Shown here piece after piece: positions 15,348 through 23,155 of a stretch of DNA of 38,056 bases (position 1 is its first letter; each line of letters starts with the position of its first letter). The notes beneath the pieces are model-generated. The model ran no database searches, had not been told where the DNA came from, and saw only the letters and a list, made by a program, of their open reading frames with translations. The DNA is from a virus, in IMG/VR virus record IMGVR_UViG_3300009074_000009, positions 1 to 38,056 of that record; one strand, 5' to 3'. The position numbers and the translations under genes are program-made.

Positions 15348-15597
15348 CAAATTTCTGTAGTTCAGCTTTGAATTCATACTCTAATATTAGCATTAATTCT
15401 TCTTCAGCGTTTAGTCCATGCTCTCTCATCATAGTTTCTTCAAAACTAGATTCAAGCGTTGATGTAAACCCACGCTCCTTACCATCAACTTCAGTTGTAA
15501 ATCGGAATGTACGGGATTTGTCAGTCTCAGCCGTTACTTGCTTCATCACGACAAACTCTTTGTCGTTTACAGTTACACGCATAAATTCTTCACTCAT
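15331..15597 (-). CDS. Hypothetical 88-aa acidic protein next to gp55
   Basis: I do not recognise it. The product is acidic, with a beta-rich first half (MRVTVNDKEFVVMKQV, RTFRFTTEVDGKERGF). A helical second half follows (ETMMREHGLNAEEELMLILEYEFKAELQKFV). Its start overlaps the gp55 stop (ATGA), so it is translationally coupled to the late sigma factor. The size and the link with gp55 make a gp33-like co-activator conceivable, but I see no specific motif for that, such as the C-terminal clamp-binding hydrophobic patch. Confidence 0.8.
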   Translation of the reverse strand: MSEEFMRVTVNDKEFVVMKQVTAETDKSRTFRFTTEVDGKERGFTSTLESSFEETMMREHGLNAEEELMLILEYEFKAELQKFVDNPV

Positions 15598-16487
15598 AAG
15601 ATGTTGTATCCTCTGTCTTTGAGTTCTTGGTTACCCTTTTCTTCGTCTTCTGACCTGGCGCGTTGTTGTGCTGCTTCATCATCTAGCTGACGGTTAAAGC
15701 TTGGCATATATCCGCCGTCCTGAAGGACATCGTCACGGATGTTTTGGTTGCGCTTCTCCAAGTTGAGTACACGGGTAAAGCTATTAGTGATAGTAGCAGT
15801 GTAATAAGCAAACGGATTCAGCGATCGGGCTTCGTTGAACTTGAGTCCAACTTCACTTAGCTGCAACAGTGCTGCACTCTGCATCTCATCGTTGTAGGTA
15901 TAACCACGCCAGTTACCGCGCATAGCATAGCGTTCGACCAGCTTCATCATCATTTTTGCTAGCTCAGGAGTAAGGCCACCTTGATCCATACGGAATGCAC
16001 CGTTCTCAAGTCCACCTTCCCAATGACTGCGCAATGCCTCACGCCATTCACCATTAATGTAGCCATAGTGCTTGAATGGTGGGAAATTGAGGCGTGTATG
16101 TTTATCAGCTTCAGTCTTAGGATTCTTTTTACGTCCAGGCGTTTCTGGAATATGACCATACGTCATGACACGAAAAACAATATTTTCGATAGGAATATCT
16201 GCTGGATCTACACGAAAGTCAGCCTGTTTAGGCTTTGTATTACGTGCGCCATCTGTGTCATGCCAATGATTGATACCATTCTCATATCCTATGCCAGATA
16301 ATTTGCTGGCTTGGTTTTCCTTGGCGATTTGGATGTTTTCGGGAGTAATTTCACTGACATCATCTACGATAATGTCAAAATGTGTGTAAGCATTATCAAT
16401 TGATGAACAATATGTAAGTTTGCTTGCGTGTATTTCTTTAAGCATATCCTTGTTATTAAGATATTTTGTTGTCTTTTTTCTAGCCAT
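15594..16487 (-). CDS. gp55: Late-transcription sigma factor gp55
   Basis: The 297-aa product is the phage sigma factor that directs host RNA polymerase to late promoters. The recognisable core is in the second half: MMMKLVERYAMRGNWRGYTYNDEMQSAALLQLSEVG, then FNEARSLNPFAYYTATITNSFTRVLNLEKRNQNIRDD, which matches sigma region 2-like sequence in gp55 proteins. T4 gp55 is 185 aa, so this version carries about 100 extra N-terminal residues, including the segment ENIVFRVMTYGHIPETPGRKKNPK. The window's repeated ATAAATA sites are its probable targets. A sigma70-like promoter lies upstream at 16510-16538. Confidence 0.88.
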   Translation of the reverse strand: MARKKTTKYLNNKDMLKEIHASKLTYCSSIDNAYTHFDIIVDDVSEITPENIQIAKENQASKLSGIGYENGINHWHDTDGARNTKPKQADFRVDPADIPIENIVFRVMTYGHIPETPGRKKNPKTEADKHTRLNFPPFKHYGYINGEWREALRSHWEGGLENGAFRMDQGGLTPELAKMMMKLVERYAMRGNWRGYTYNDEMQSAALLQLSEVGLKFNEARSLNPFAYYTATITNSFTRVLNLEKRNQNIRDDVLQDGGYMPSFNRQLDDEAAQQRARSEDEEKGNQELKDRGYNIL

Positions 16488-16509
16488 TTAATGGTTCCTG
16501 TTCGATATA

Positions 16510-16538
16510 AGTATATTATATTAACCTATTGATGTCAA
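16510..16538 (-). promoter_or_regulatory. Sigma70-type promoter for gp55
   Basis: On the minus strand TTGACA (16533-16538) is followed after 17 bases by TATACT (16510-16515), five of six bases matching the -10 consensus. A start near 16503 would give a short leader before the ATG at 16487. Confidence 0.75.
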
Positions 16539-16554
16539 GCCGGTTTTCAAGCTG

Positions 16555-16562
16555 ATAAATAT
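16555..16562 (+). promoter_or_regulatory. T4-type late promoter for the gp48-gp5 operon
   Basis: The plus strand reads CTGATAAATATCAG, itself a palindrome around the central AA. A start near 16567 gives a leader of about 59 bases before the ATG at 16626. AGGA at 16616-16619 is the ribosome site. No other late element occurs before 22135 on this strand, so this one probably drives five genes. Confidence 0.7.
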
Positions 16563-16606
16563 CAGTTAGAAGCAGTGATGGTGTTGGGATTGTGACATTC
16601 ACATTG

Positions 16607-16614
16607 GTATTTAT
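16607..16614 (-). promoter_or_regulatory. T4-type late promoter upstream of gp55
   Basis: The minus strand reads CTGATAAATACCAAT. It points toward gp55 and would give a leader of about 115 bases, passing through the sigma70-type promoter. gp55 could thus also be made late and reinforce itself. It faces the plus-strand late promoter at 16555-16562. Confidence 0.6.
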
Positions 16615-16625
16615 CAGGAACTCAA

Positions 16626-17279
16626 ATGACAACAAAATCAGATTTAAGAGCAACATTGAAACCAAGAGGAATATTTCAATCAATTGGTCCAGGGCCTAGT
16701 TCTGTTCTTCCAACTTATAATGTACCATTCAGTGGGCCAGGAAGTGCATTGCGGCGTACAAACGGTATATTATTTCCTTACACTCCTAATATTTCAGTCG
16801 CACACCAGGTCGAATATAGTCAATATGATCTTGTTCACACAAACTATCAACAGAATTCATACAGCAGAACACGTAACCCACAAATACAAGTTACAGGAAC
16901 GTTTGCTAGTCAAACCCCTGCTGAAGCAGCTTACACAGTAGGCGTGATGCATTTCCTTCGTGTCACCAGTAAAATGAACTTTGGTTTGCTTGATGATGAT
17001 GCTGGAACGCCTCCACCTGTATTAGAGTTTAGTGCATATGGAACATACAATTTCCATCGTATTCCGGTTTTACTTGGTAGCTTCAACTTTATCTACGAGG
17101 ATGGTGTTGATTACATAGAAGTTGAGACGGCTGGTGAAGTTGTGCAGATACCTAGTGTTATGACAATATCAATGGATCTATTACCACAATACAGCGCACA
17201 AATTCAAAATGGTTTCAATCTTGAAGAGTTTGCAAACGGACGAGGGTATAGAGGAAATGGTCGCGGAGGATTTATTTAA
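16626..17279 (+). CDS. gp48: Baseplate tail-tube cap protein gp48
   Basis: The 217-aa product resembles the gp48 group of marine T4-like phages: LFPYTPNISVAHQVEYSQYDLVHTNYQQ near residue 50, VTGTFASQTPAEAAYTVGVMHFLR near 90, TPPPVLEFSAYG near 130, and IPSVMTISMDLLPQYSA near 178. The last two blocks match the layout of T4 gp48, where a tube-like domain ends the protein. T4 gp48 is longer (364 aa). It caps the baseplate and starts tube assembly. It is the first gene of a late operon and is followed directly by gp53. gp54 is the alternative reading. Confidence 0.78.
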   Translation: MTTKSDLRATLKPRGIFQSIGPGPSSVLPTYNVPFSGPGSALRRTNGILFPYTPNISVAHQVEYSQYDLVHTNYQQNSYSRTRNPQIQVTGTFASQTPAEAAYTVGVMHFLRVTSKMNFGLLDDDAGTPPPVLEFSAYGTYNFHRIPVLLGSFNFIYEDGVDYIEVETAGEVVQIPSVMTISMDLLPQYSAQIQNGFNLEEFANGRGYRGNGRGGFI

Positions 17280-17566
17280 TGGCATATAAAAAGACAAGTC
17301 ATCTTAGTCAGACAGCAATTGTAAATGGTTATACTAGTGTATACACGCCACCCTTTTCGCCAGACTATACTAAGACTAATGAGTTTACTATCACACAAAA
17401 ATTCAACAAACGACCAGATTTGTTAGCATATGAGCTATACGATGACGCAGCATATTGGTGGATCTTTGCAGTGTATAATCGTAATCAAATATTAGATCCA
17501 ATCAATGATTTTACTCTTGGTACAAAAATACTTGTTCCAACTCGCAACTTTGTTTCAGGAATATAA
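17279..17566 (+). CDS. gp53: Baseplate wedge protein gp53
   Basis: The 95-aa product has the gp53 core RPDLLAYELYDDAAYWWIFAVYNRNQILDPINDFTLGTKILVPT, a LysM-like fold in which PINDFTLGTKILVP closes the domain. In T4 gp53 (196 aa) this part joins neighbouring wedges. The short length is usual for marine relatives. Its ATG overlaps the gp48 stop by one base, and its stop overlaps the next start in the same way, so the three genes are translated as a chain. Confidence 0.88.
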   Translation: MAYKKTSHLSQTAIVNGYTSVYTPPFSPDYTKTNEFTITQKFNKRPDLLAYELYDDAAYWWIFAVYNRNQILDPINDFTLGTKILVPTRNFVSGI

Positions 17567-19671
17567 TGACCTATTTACCAAACCCACTTAATTCGTACGA
17601 CACCTACACATATAATATTTCGTTATATATGATTCCTCCTGATGCTGTGCATTTAATGGAAAAAAATATCAGTAACAACAATGCACGATTGGTTGCTGAT
17701 AATGCTAGATTGGCAGCATACAATATTAATGATTTAGAACAAATTTATGTTGTTGGACACAACAAAGTAAGATCAACATTTGGAAATCGGTTTAGCATGA
17801 CAATTGCTGAAGCAAATGGTGTTACGCTGCTTGACACATTGCGAAAATTGGCAAGTGAGTTGGGAATTGTTGATCATAAATTAGCTATATATTTGCTACG
17901 TATTGAATTTAATGGCAGGATGCCAACAGGTGCTGCGCGAAAGTACCCACAGATTTTCCATTGGCCAGTCATAATACAAAGTTTTGAATTTAAAGTAGAC
18001 GCAGGTGGCACACATTATTATATAGAGGCTGTTGAAAATTCTACCAATGCGTATAGCTATTTGAATAACGTTATACGTACACAGATTACTATTGAAGCAT
18101 CAACTGTTGGTGATTTCTTTGAAAAATTCAACCTTGAAGCAAACATAGCAGCGTCAGACTCTATCGCGTTCGCAACAGATCAACTATATCCAGACACTTT
18201 TGAAATTGCATTTGATGATTCTATTCAAAGTTGGACCCAATGGGAATTCCAGGCACTAACAGAAGAAAAAACACAAAACGGTATCAATATTATAGCATCA
18301 GGTCCTGGTGGTGAAAGACAACTACAAATCACAGTACCAAACGGTACTAATTTTACTGATTTAGTTAATGTAATTCTTGGACTTACAAAGGAATATAAAA
18401 ATATTGTACTTTCTGGCAATAGTAATAGTGAGTTTGCAAGAACGAGTCCAAATGAAGATGTACAAAGTACACTTGCAGAATTACCTGTATTTCATAAAGT
18501 TATTTCTAATTTAGAGTATAGCGTTTATGATATTTTACGTGGTGAGTATTCAAAAATAATTTCATATCGTGTTGTTCCTTATATTATAGCAGATGAAATT
18601 ATTAGTCCTACCGCATATGTAACAGGCATAACTGATTCTGGGATACAAACAAAACGACTGGCGAATATTCGAGAATCACAATTGTTGCGCAAACGATATG
18701 ATTACATTTTTACAGGAAAAAATACTGAAGTATTAGAATTTGAAATTAAATTTAATAGGGCGTATTTTTATGTTACGCCTTATGGCGGCGGCCAGACTGG
18801 TGATGCGAATGTACTAGTGCCAGTTGAAAGTCAAGCCCCACCATCATTGACGGCTCGCTTCCAAGCTGAAGCTGACCGTATCAGGCAGAAAATTTCAAGC
18901 CTCAATAGTCAAAAGTCGAGGGCAGCAAGCACATACCAGCAACGTGCCAGGTCGCGCGGATCAAACGCACCAACATCGTCACTTGGTGACGAAATTAGTG
19001 GTATTAACGCACAGATTCAAGCAGAAATATCTGAATTGCGAGGTGCAGCAGATATCTTTACGCAAGAATTGAGTGAGACAAATGGATACAGTCCAGAAGA
19101 AGTGGCGGTACGATTGAGATTTGCACAAGATGTTATCAATGATGATGACGCTGGAGGATCAGACAACGATAACCGGGGTGGTAAGCTACGTTTTGGTGCA
19201 CTACTAGCCAATATTGATAACCCTGCAGACTTGGTTCAGATTGAGCTAGGTATACGCGGCGACCCATTTTGGCTTGGTAAGCCAAATAGTTTCTATACTA
19301 CTGGACTTATGGAAAGTGATAGTTTAGCTGATTTTGAAAGAGGAACAAACGGATTCTTCTTGAATATGAATTTACCACAACCTGTTGAGGACATTCAAGG
19401 ACGGCGCAAACCATCTAGTGAATATGAAGTCAGTGGATACTATACTGTTCGTAACGTGATTTCAAAATACAGAGATGGACAGTTTACTATGTATTTGAGT
19501 GCAGTTCGAGATTTAGGAACAAACACACCAACAGTAAAAGATGATTTGTCAGATAATAGTTCTGATTCGACTGGTACAGCAAGTACCAGGCTCAAGTCAA
19601 CAGTTGACCCAGCCCAAGCAGGCGAAAACGCATTTCGTAATTTAATAAGTAGAATAGGAGGGTCACCATAA
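17566..19671 (+). CDS. Putative baseplate hub protein (gp27 position)
   Basis: The 701-aa product is not recognised with certainty. The first 200 residues (NSYDTYTYNISLYMIPPDAV, FGNRFSMTIAEANGVTLLDTL, IIQSFEFKVDAGGTHYYIEAVE) look like a tube-type beta domain as found in hub proteins. A long middle part follows. Residues 430-510 are a charged coiled coil with a QRARSRG-containing linker. The C-terminal part (PFWLGKPNSFY, YTVRNVISKYRDGQFTMYLSAVRD) has a tail-protein style. It directly precedes gp5, where gp27 analogues sit in contractile tails. The hub role is inferred from position and domain style. Confidence 0.75.
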   Translation: MTYLPNPLNSYDTYTYNISLYMIPPDAVHLMEKNISNNNARLVADNARLAAYNINDLEQIYVVGHNKVRSTFGNRFSMTIAEANGVTLLDTLRKLASELGIVDHKLAIYLLRIEFNGRMPTGAARKYPQIFHWPVIIQSFEFKVDAGGTHYYIEAVENSTNAYSYLNNVIRTQITIEASTVGDFFEKFNLEANIAASDSIAFATDQLYPDTFEIAFDDSIQSWTQWEFQALTEEKTQNGINIIASGPGGERQLQITVPNGTNFTDLVNVILGLTKEYKNIVLSGNSNSEFARTSPNEDVQSTLAELPVFHKVISNLEYSVYDILRGEYSKIISYRVVPYIIADEIISPTAYVTGITDSGIQTKRLANIRESQLLRKRYDYIFTGKNTEVLEFEIKFNRAYFYVTPYGGGQTGDANVLVPVESQAPPSLTARFQAEADRIRQKISSLNSQKSRAASTYQQRARSRGSNAPTSSLGDEISGINAQIQAEISELRGAADIFTQELSETNGYSPEEVAVRLRFAQDVINDDDAGGSDNDNRGGKLRFGALLANIDNPADLVQIELGIRGDPFWLGKPNSFYTTGLMESDSLADFERGTNGFFLNMNLPQPVEDIQGRRKPSSEYEVSGYYTVRNVISKYRDGQFTMYLSAVRDLGTNTPTVKDDLSDNSSDSTGTASTRLKSTVDPAQAGENAFRNLISRIGGSP

Positions 19672-21422
19672 TGTCTATTAATAGAAGTGTTGATACCCCA
19701 AGTAAGAAAGTTAGAGATAATTTTAACCATAATGTTATGGGAAAAGGCTTCAAGATTCCTGCAGGAATCTATCGTGGAGTAGTTGTTAATAATTCAGACC
19801 CTGAAAAAAAGGGACGAGTAAGAGTTCATATTATGAAATTTTATGGGCTCTCCCCGCCTGGCCAAGATCCAGGCACGGCGTCTGATGGCAGTGAGTGGAA
19901 GGGCGCAATGTGGTGCCGCCAGGCAATGCCATTTGGCGGAACGACAATTCCATCTCAAAATGGTGGACAAGATTCATATGGTGCCTTTGGACCGCCGCCT
20001 GACCAAGGTAACGAAGTCTTAGTTGCATTTAGTGGCGATACTCACAGTGGTATCATTATCGGTGTATTGCCTGACATGGATCGCCAGTCTGGTATAAGTG
20101 GTGCTGGTTTAACCAAGACCACTGCGTCTGGTGAAACTACAATTGGACAAGAAACAGCGGAAACAGCTAACGACTCAAGCACGCCACCACCTGAACACCC
20201 ACAAGCAGAACGTCTGCGTGTTCAGGGAATAGCCGGAGACCGTATTAGAGGACAAAATTACTCAAGCCCATCACGTGATAACTCACCACAAGTGAGTGGT
20301 ATAAGCAGCCCAGTTGGCCATGCTATTGTTATGGACGATGGTAATCAAGAAGATGGTGATAGCTTGCGTATGCAAATGCGCACAGCCGGTGGCGCACAAA
20401 TACTGATGGACGATACAAACGGTCTCACATACATCATTAACCGTGAAGGCAATGTGTGGATTGAAATGAACCGTAACGGTGACTTAGACATCTATGCTGC
20501 TAGCTCAATCAATTATCACACTGAAGGTGATTTTAACTTACATTGTGGTGGTAATTTTAACCTACAAACAGGTCGTGACATACAGATGAAAGCACTTGGT
20601 GCCCAAGGAATCAAATTGGAGGCTAGTAGAGGTAGCTTCAATATGAAATGTGCAGCTAACATGAACCTACAAGCAGATGCAAATGGAAACGTTCGCGTGT
20701 CTGGCAACTATCGTGAAACTGCGTCACGTATTGATATGAATGGTGCGCCAGCCGCAGCGGCGGCGGTACCACAAATTAACCAACTAGCAGGAAACACATC
20801 AGTCACAGAAAGTGTATCGCGACGCGTTCCTGAGGCAGAGCCTTGGGCAGGACACTTGGACGTTAGCACACTAGACAGCGCGTCTGCAAGCGGTGCAGCG
20901 CAAAGTAGCCAAAGTTTCTACTACGGCACACCATCAGAAGGTCGAGGTTACAACGATCAGACAGGGCAATATGAGGATCCATTTGCTGAGGCAGATGACA
21001 CTTATCCAAACCTCCGCTGGGCACCGGGCAATGATCGTCGTGTCAACCCCCGTGTTCTTACGTTAGCCAATCAAGTTGCAAAACAATTTGGTACTATTTT
21101 TACTATTAACTCTGGATTTAGAACCCCTGCCCGTAATACAGCGGCAAGCGGCGCAAAGTTTAGTCAACATATGTTAGGTAATGCTATTGACGTTGGCGCG
21201 GCAACCTATACCAATAATGAGAGATTACAAATGATTGCATATGCTAGCTCTATTGGTATTAGGGGAATTGGAATTTATTCAAGCGGCAATCTACACTTTG
21301 ACGTGCGTGATGGCGCGCGGGCGGCCTGGAATCGCGGACCAAACGGACAATATTCTATCCAATATGTACCACCGTATGCACGCGCGACCGCACAAAAACA
21401 CGTAGCTGGAGGATTTGCATAA
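19671..21422 (+). CDS. gp5: Baseplate spike gp5 with C-terminal M15 peptidase domain
   Basis: The 583-aa product has three parts. An N-terminal OB fold (about 25-150) includes GIYRGVVVNNSDPEKKGRVRV and DQGNEVLVAFSGD, as in gp5 and VgrG. A repeating beta-helix (about 240-350) has short strands such as GDLDIYAASSINYH, GDFNLHCGGNFNLQ and GRDIQMKA. A C-terminal domain (about 455-570) has SGFRTPARN, SQHMLGNAIDV and NLHFDVRDG, the pattern of M15 D,D-/L,D-peptidases, with zinc ligands H500, D507 and H542. T4 gp5 instead carries a lysozyme domain between OB fold and helix, which is absent here. The protein would pierce the envelope and cut peptidoglycan peptides. A strong AGGAGG site precedes the ATG. 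Confidence 0.9.
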   Translation: MSINRSVDTPSKKVRDNFNHNVMGKGFKIPAGIYRGVVVNNSDPEKKGRVRVHIMKFYGLSPPGQDPGTASDGSEWKGAMWCRQAMPFGGTTIPSQNGGQDSYGAFGPPPDQGNEVLVAFSGDTHSGIIIGVLPDMDRQSGISGAGLTKTTASGETTIGQETAETANDSSTPPPEHPQAERLRVQGIAGDRIRGQNYSSPSRDNSPQVSGISSPVGHAIVMDDGNQEDGDSLRMQMRTAGGAQILMDDTNGLTYIINREGNVWIEMNRNGDLDIYAASSINYHTEGDFNLHCGGNFNLQTGRDIQMKALGAQGIKLEASRGSFNMKCAANMNLQADANGNVRVSGNYRETASRIDMNGAPAAAAAVPQINQLAGNTSVTESVSRRVPEAEPWAGHLDVSTLDSASASGAAQSSQSFYYGTPSEGRGYNDQTGQYEDPFAEADDTYPNLRWAPGNDRRVNPRVLTLANQVAKQFGTIFTINSGFRTPARNTAASGAKFSQHMLGNAIDVGAATYTNNERLQMIAYASSIGIRGIGIYSSGNLHFDVRDGARAAWNRGPNGQYSIQYVPPYARATAQKHVAGGFA

Positions 21423-22135
21423 TGTTACGCCTGCCAGACGCCAATAGAAGAATACAGTGGGAAACATTTACCATTCAAGATGAATTTGCAGTACAATTCA
21501 TAATCAACAAAGGAATTGCGATTGTAAGTGAAAAAATGATAGATGTAATCCTGGCTGAAAAAACTTGGAATGGCAGCAAAACTGTAAACCCTGATTCAGG
21601 TTTAATTGAAATTGGTTATGGTATTGGTGACGTTGATGATGTTCAAGGATATACAGAATCACAGGCGTATGCTGAATGGGTAGGTTGGTTGCGCAATGAA
21701 CAGCGGAAGCTTCGTGCGCAACTACCAATTAATGGTATTACACAGACATCATATGACGCACTACTCAGCCTCTATATTGATACAGGTGATTGGCGCCGCG
21801 TTGAAGCTGAAGAGGGAACATACGACCTAGCAGATGCAGTTAAAAATGGTAATTGGTTACTAGCTGCTGACATTATCGCTAGAGGAAATGTGAACCCTAA
21901 CCTCCGTAAAAAAGAGGCAAGAGTTATGCGGCTCGCAGATTATTCTAGCAACAAAAATAGAGATATGCAGGTGGTGTCAGGTATACAACGATTGCGTAAA
22001 TTATATACCTCAGGTATAACGGATGACTTCATTAAGAAACAGACAGAATTTGTATACTATCGTCAGCTAGGCTCATTTTTGCCAGGCATGAGTGATGTCA
22101 GACAGCGTAGAGTGGTGGCACAGGCCACCACTTAG
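21422..22135 (+). CDS. GH24-like (T4 lysozyme family) protein
   Basis: The 237-aa product shows a weak T4-lysozyme pattern: AEKTW (possible catalytic E), then IEIGYGIGDV in place of the usual TIGxGH, TQTSYDALLSLYIDTGDW, and NPNLRKKEARVMRLADY matching the conserved R-x-x-E end. The threonine and histidine of the active-site loop are replaced, and the spacing from the glutamate to the next aspartate is longer than in T4 lysozyme. It may have low activity or be structural. It starts on the gp5 stop codon and probably supplies the muramidase-like module missing from gp5. A hairpin terminator overlaps its last codons. Confidence 0.75.
   Translation: MLRLPDANRRIQWETFTIQDEFAVQFIINKGIAIVSEKMIDVILAEKTWNGSKTVNPDSGLIEIGYGIGDVDDVQGYTESQAYAEWVGWLRNEQRKLRAQLPINGITQTSYDALLSLYIDTGDWRRVEAEEGTYDLADAVKNGNWLLAADIIARGNVNPNLRKKEARVMRLADYSSNKNRDMQVVSGIQRLRKLYTSGITDDFIKKQTEFVYYRQLGSFLPGMSDVRQRRVVAQATT
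22111..22132 (+). terminator. Hairpin terminator at end of the gp48-gp5 operon
   Basis: AGTGGTGGC pairs perfectly with GCCACCACT around the loop ACAG. The 9-bp stem lies in the last codons of the GH24-like gene, between convergent genes. The downstream sequence is only moderately T-rich, so termination may be partial. Confidence 0.55.
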
Positions 22136-22149
22136 CTAACTTAGCTATA

Positions 22150-22542
22150 TTAAATCTCTGTAAGGGCCACGTTTTGGTTTGCTGCTTTGCTAAGGGAATA
22201 ACGCTTCCCATCCAACTCAATGATGTCGTCCCAGCTTTGCGCCTTGATAACTAGCTTTTCACGTGGCTCGGATGTAAGTGTGACCGCCAATCCAAACGCC
22301 CAAGCCAGCTTGTGACCCATATATGGGAAGTCAATCATTTTCTGGTTACATTCCTGTACAGCCTGATCAACATCTTTACCGTCTTGTTCGGCATGTCCTG
22401 CAATTGTGCCAACTTGGAAACGATGGTACATTGTACCGTAACGCTTAGATTCAAATGGCATCGCCATGGTGTCACCTGACTTGTAAACACCATCGCCTTG
22501 GATATAGTCTACTGCGGGGTTTGCTTGAATTACAAGTGTCAT
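22150..22542 (-). CDS. Hypothetical 130-aa protein
   Basis: I do not recognise it. The product is soluble and mixed in character (MTLVIQANPAVDYIQGDGVY, then YGTMYHRFQVGTIAGHAEQDGKDVDQAVQECNQKMIDFPYMGHKLAW). It ends with a short beta-rich part (EPREKLVIKAQSWDDIIELDGKRYSL). Its ATG directly follows the stop of the 50-aa gene upstream, forming a two-gene minus-strand unit inside the plus-strand baseplate region. The sigma70-like promoter upstream suggests early rather than structural expression. Confidence 0.8.
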   Translation of the reverse strand: MTLVIQANPAVDYIQGDGVYKSGDTMAMPFESKRYGTMYHRFQVGTIAGHAEQDGKDVDQAVQECNQKMIDFPYMGHKLAWAFGLAVTLTSEPREKLVIKAQSWDDIIELDGKRYSLSKAANQNVALTEI

Positions 22543-22695
22543 TTATATAGCCTTTCCAATAAAGCAATCATTGTGAACTTCAATAACTTCAAATTCCATG
22601 TTACCAATCATGAAAAACGCAACAAATTTGTCTCCAACATTTTTGGCTTTGCCGCTTACGATATCTTTTTCGAAAAACTTTACAAAATCTAGCAT
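22543..22695 (-). CDS. Small 50-aa protein of unknown function
   Basis: This gene is short but well supported. ATG at 22695 follows an excellent ribosome site (AAAGGAGAT), and the stop TAA abuts the next gene's ATG. The product (MLDFVKFFEKDIVSGKAKNV, then GDKFVAFFMIGNMEFEVIEVHND, end CFIGKAI) looks like a small beta-strand protein. It has no membrane segment or known motif. It is the first gene of a two-gene unit. Confidence 0.72.
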   Translation of the reverse strand: MLDFVKFFEKDIVSGKAKNVGDKFVAFFMIGNMEFEVIEVHNDCFIGKAI

Positions 22696-22721
22696 GTCAT
22701 ATCTCCTTTGCTTACAATATC

Positions 22722-22750
22722 AATCTACAGCAAAACGCCTTGCTTGTCAA
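22722..22750 (-). promoter_or_regulatory. Sigma70-type promoter for the two small minus-strand genes
   Basis: On the minus strand TTGACA (22745-22750) is followed after 17 bases by TAGATT (22722-22727), a four-of-six match to the -10 consensus. A start near 22715 leaves a short leader holding the AAAGGAGAT site. Confidence 0.6.
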
Positions 22751-22774
22751 CCAAAAAAGCACCTTTCCTACAAC

Positions 22775-22782
22775 ATAAATAC
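22775..22782 (+). promoter_or_regulatory. T4-type late promoter directly before gp25
   Basis: The plus strand reads ACATAAATACTATTATGG. With T4 late spacing (element at -13 to -6), transcription would begin at or next to the A of the gp25 start codon at 22787. Confidence 0.7.
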
Positions 22783-22786
22783 TATT

Positions 22787-23152
22787 ATGGCAACATTTTT
22801 AGGTTTCAGCACATACGGTAAACGAACAGGCACAAGGACGCTAGAAGATAAAGCTCTGGCTGTTCGCGACTTACTTAACCATTTTTACACGCGGCGCGGA
22901 GAGCGCCTGGGCGAACCAGAGTTTGGTAGTATTCTGCCAGAACTAGTTTTTGAGCCTCTTGATCAAATTGTTATTGATGCAGCAGACGAAGACGTTCGCA
23001 GAATCATTTCTTTGGATCCAAGATGGAACCTAATAGATTATCAGCTCACAACTGGCGATCAGAGTATTACAATTACAGTCCAGCTCAGTTATATACCGGA
23101 TTTGAGCCAAGAAGATCTACTATTAGAGTACACGGGAACAGAAGAGATTTAA
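22787..23152 (+). CDS. gp25: Baseplate wedge protein gp25
   Basis: The 121-aa product carries the gp25 signature YTRRGERLGEPEFGSILPELVFEPLD (residues about 35-62), followed by IDAADEDVRRIISLDPRW. T4 gp25 is 132 aa and helps join the wedge and sheath. The longer upstream open frame (to 22598) lies over the minus-strand genes and before the late promoter, so ATG 22787 is the start. There is no ribosome site before it; the transcript is probably leaderless or nearly so. gp6 starts three bases after the stop. Confidence 0.93.
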   Translation: MATFLGFSTYGKRTGTRTLEDKALAVRDLLNHFYTRRGERLGEPEFGSILPELVFEPLDQIVIDAADEDVRRIISLDPRWNLIDYQLTTGDQSITITVQLSYIPDLSQEDLLLEYTGTEEI

Positions 23153-23155
23153 AGC

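Noticed and set aside
22598-22786. A longer gp25 start giving 63 extra residues
   Set aside because: The extension is antisense to the small 50-aa gene and precedes the late promoter. gp25 proteins begin near the ATG at 22787.
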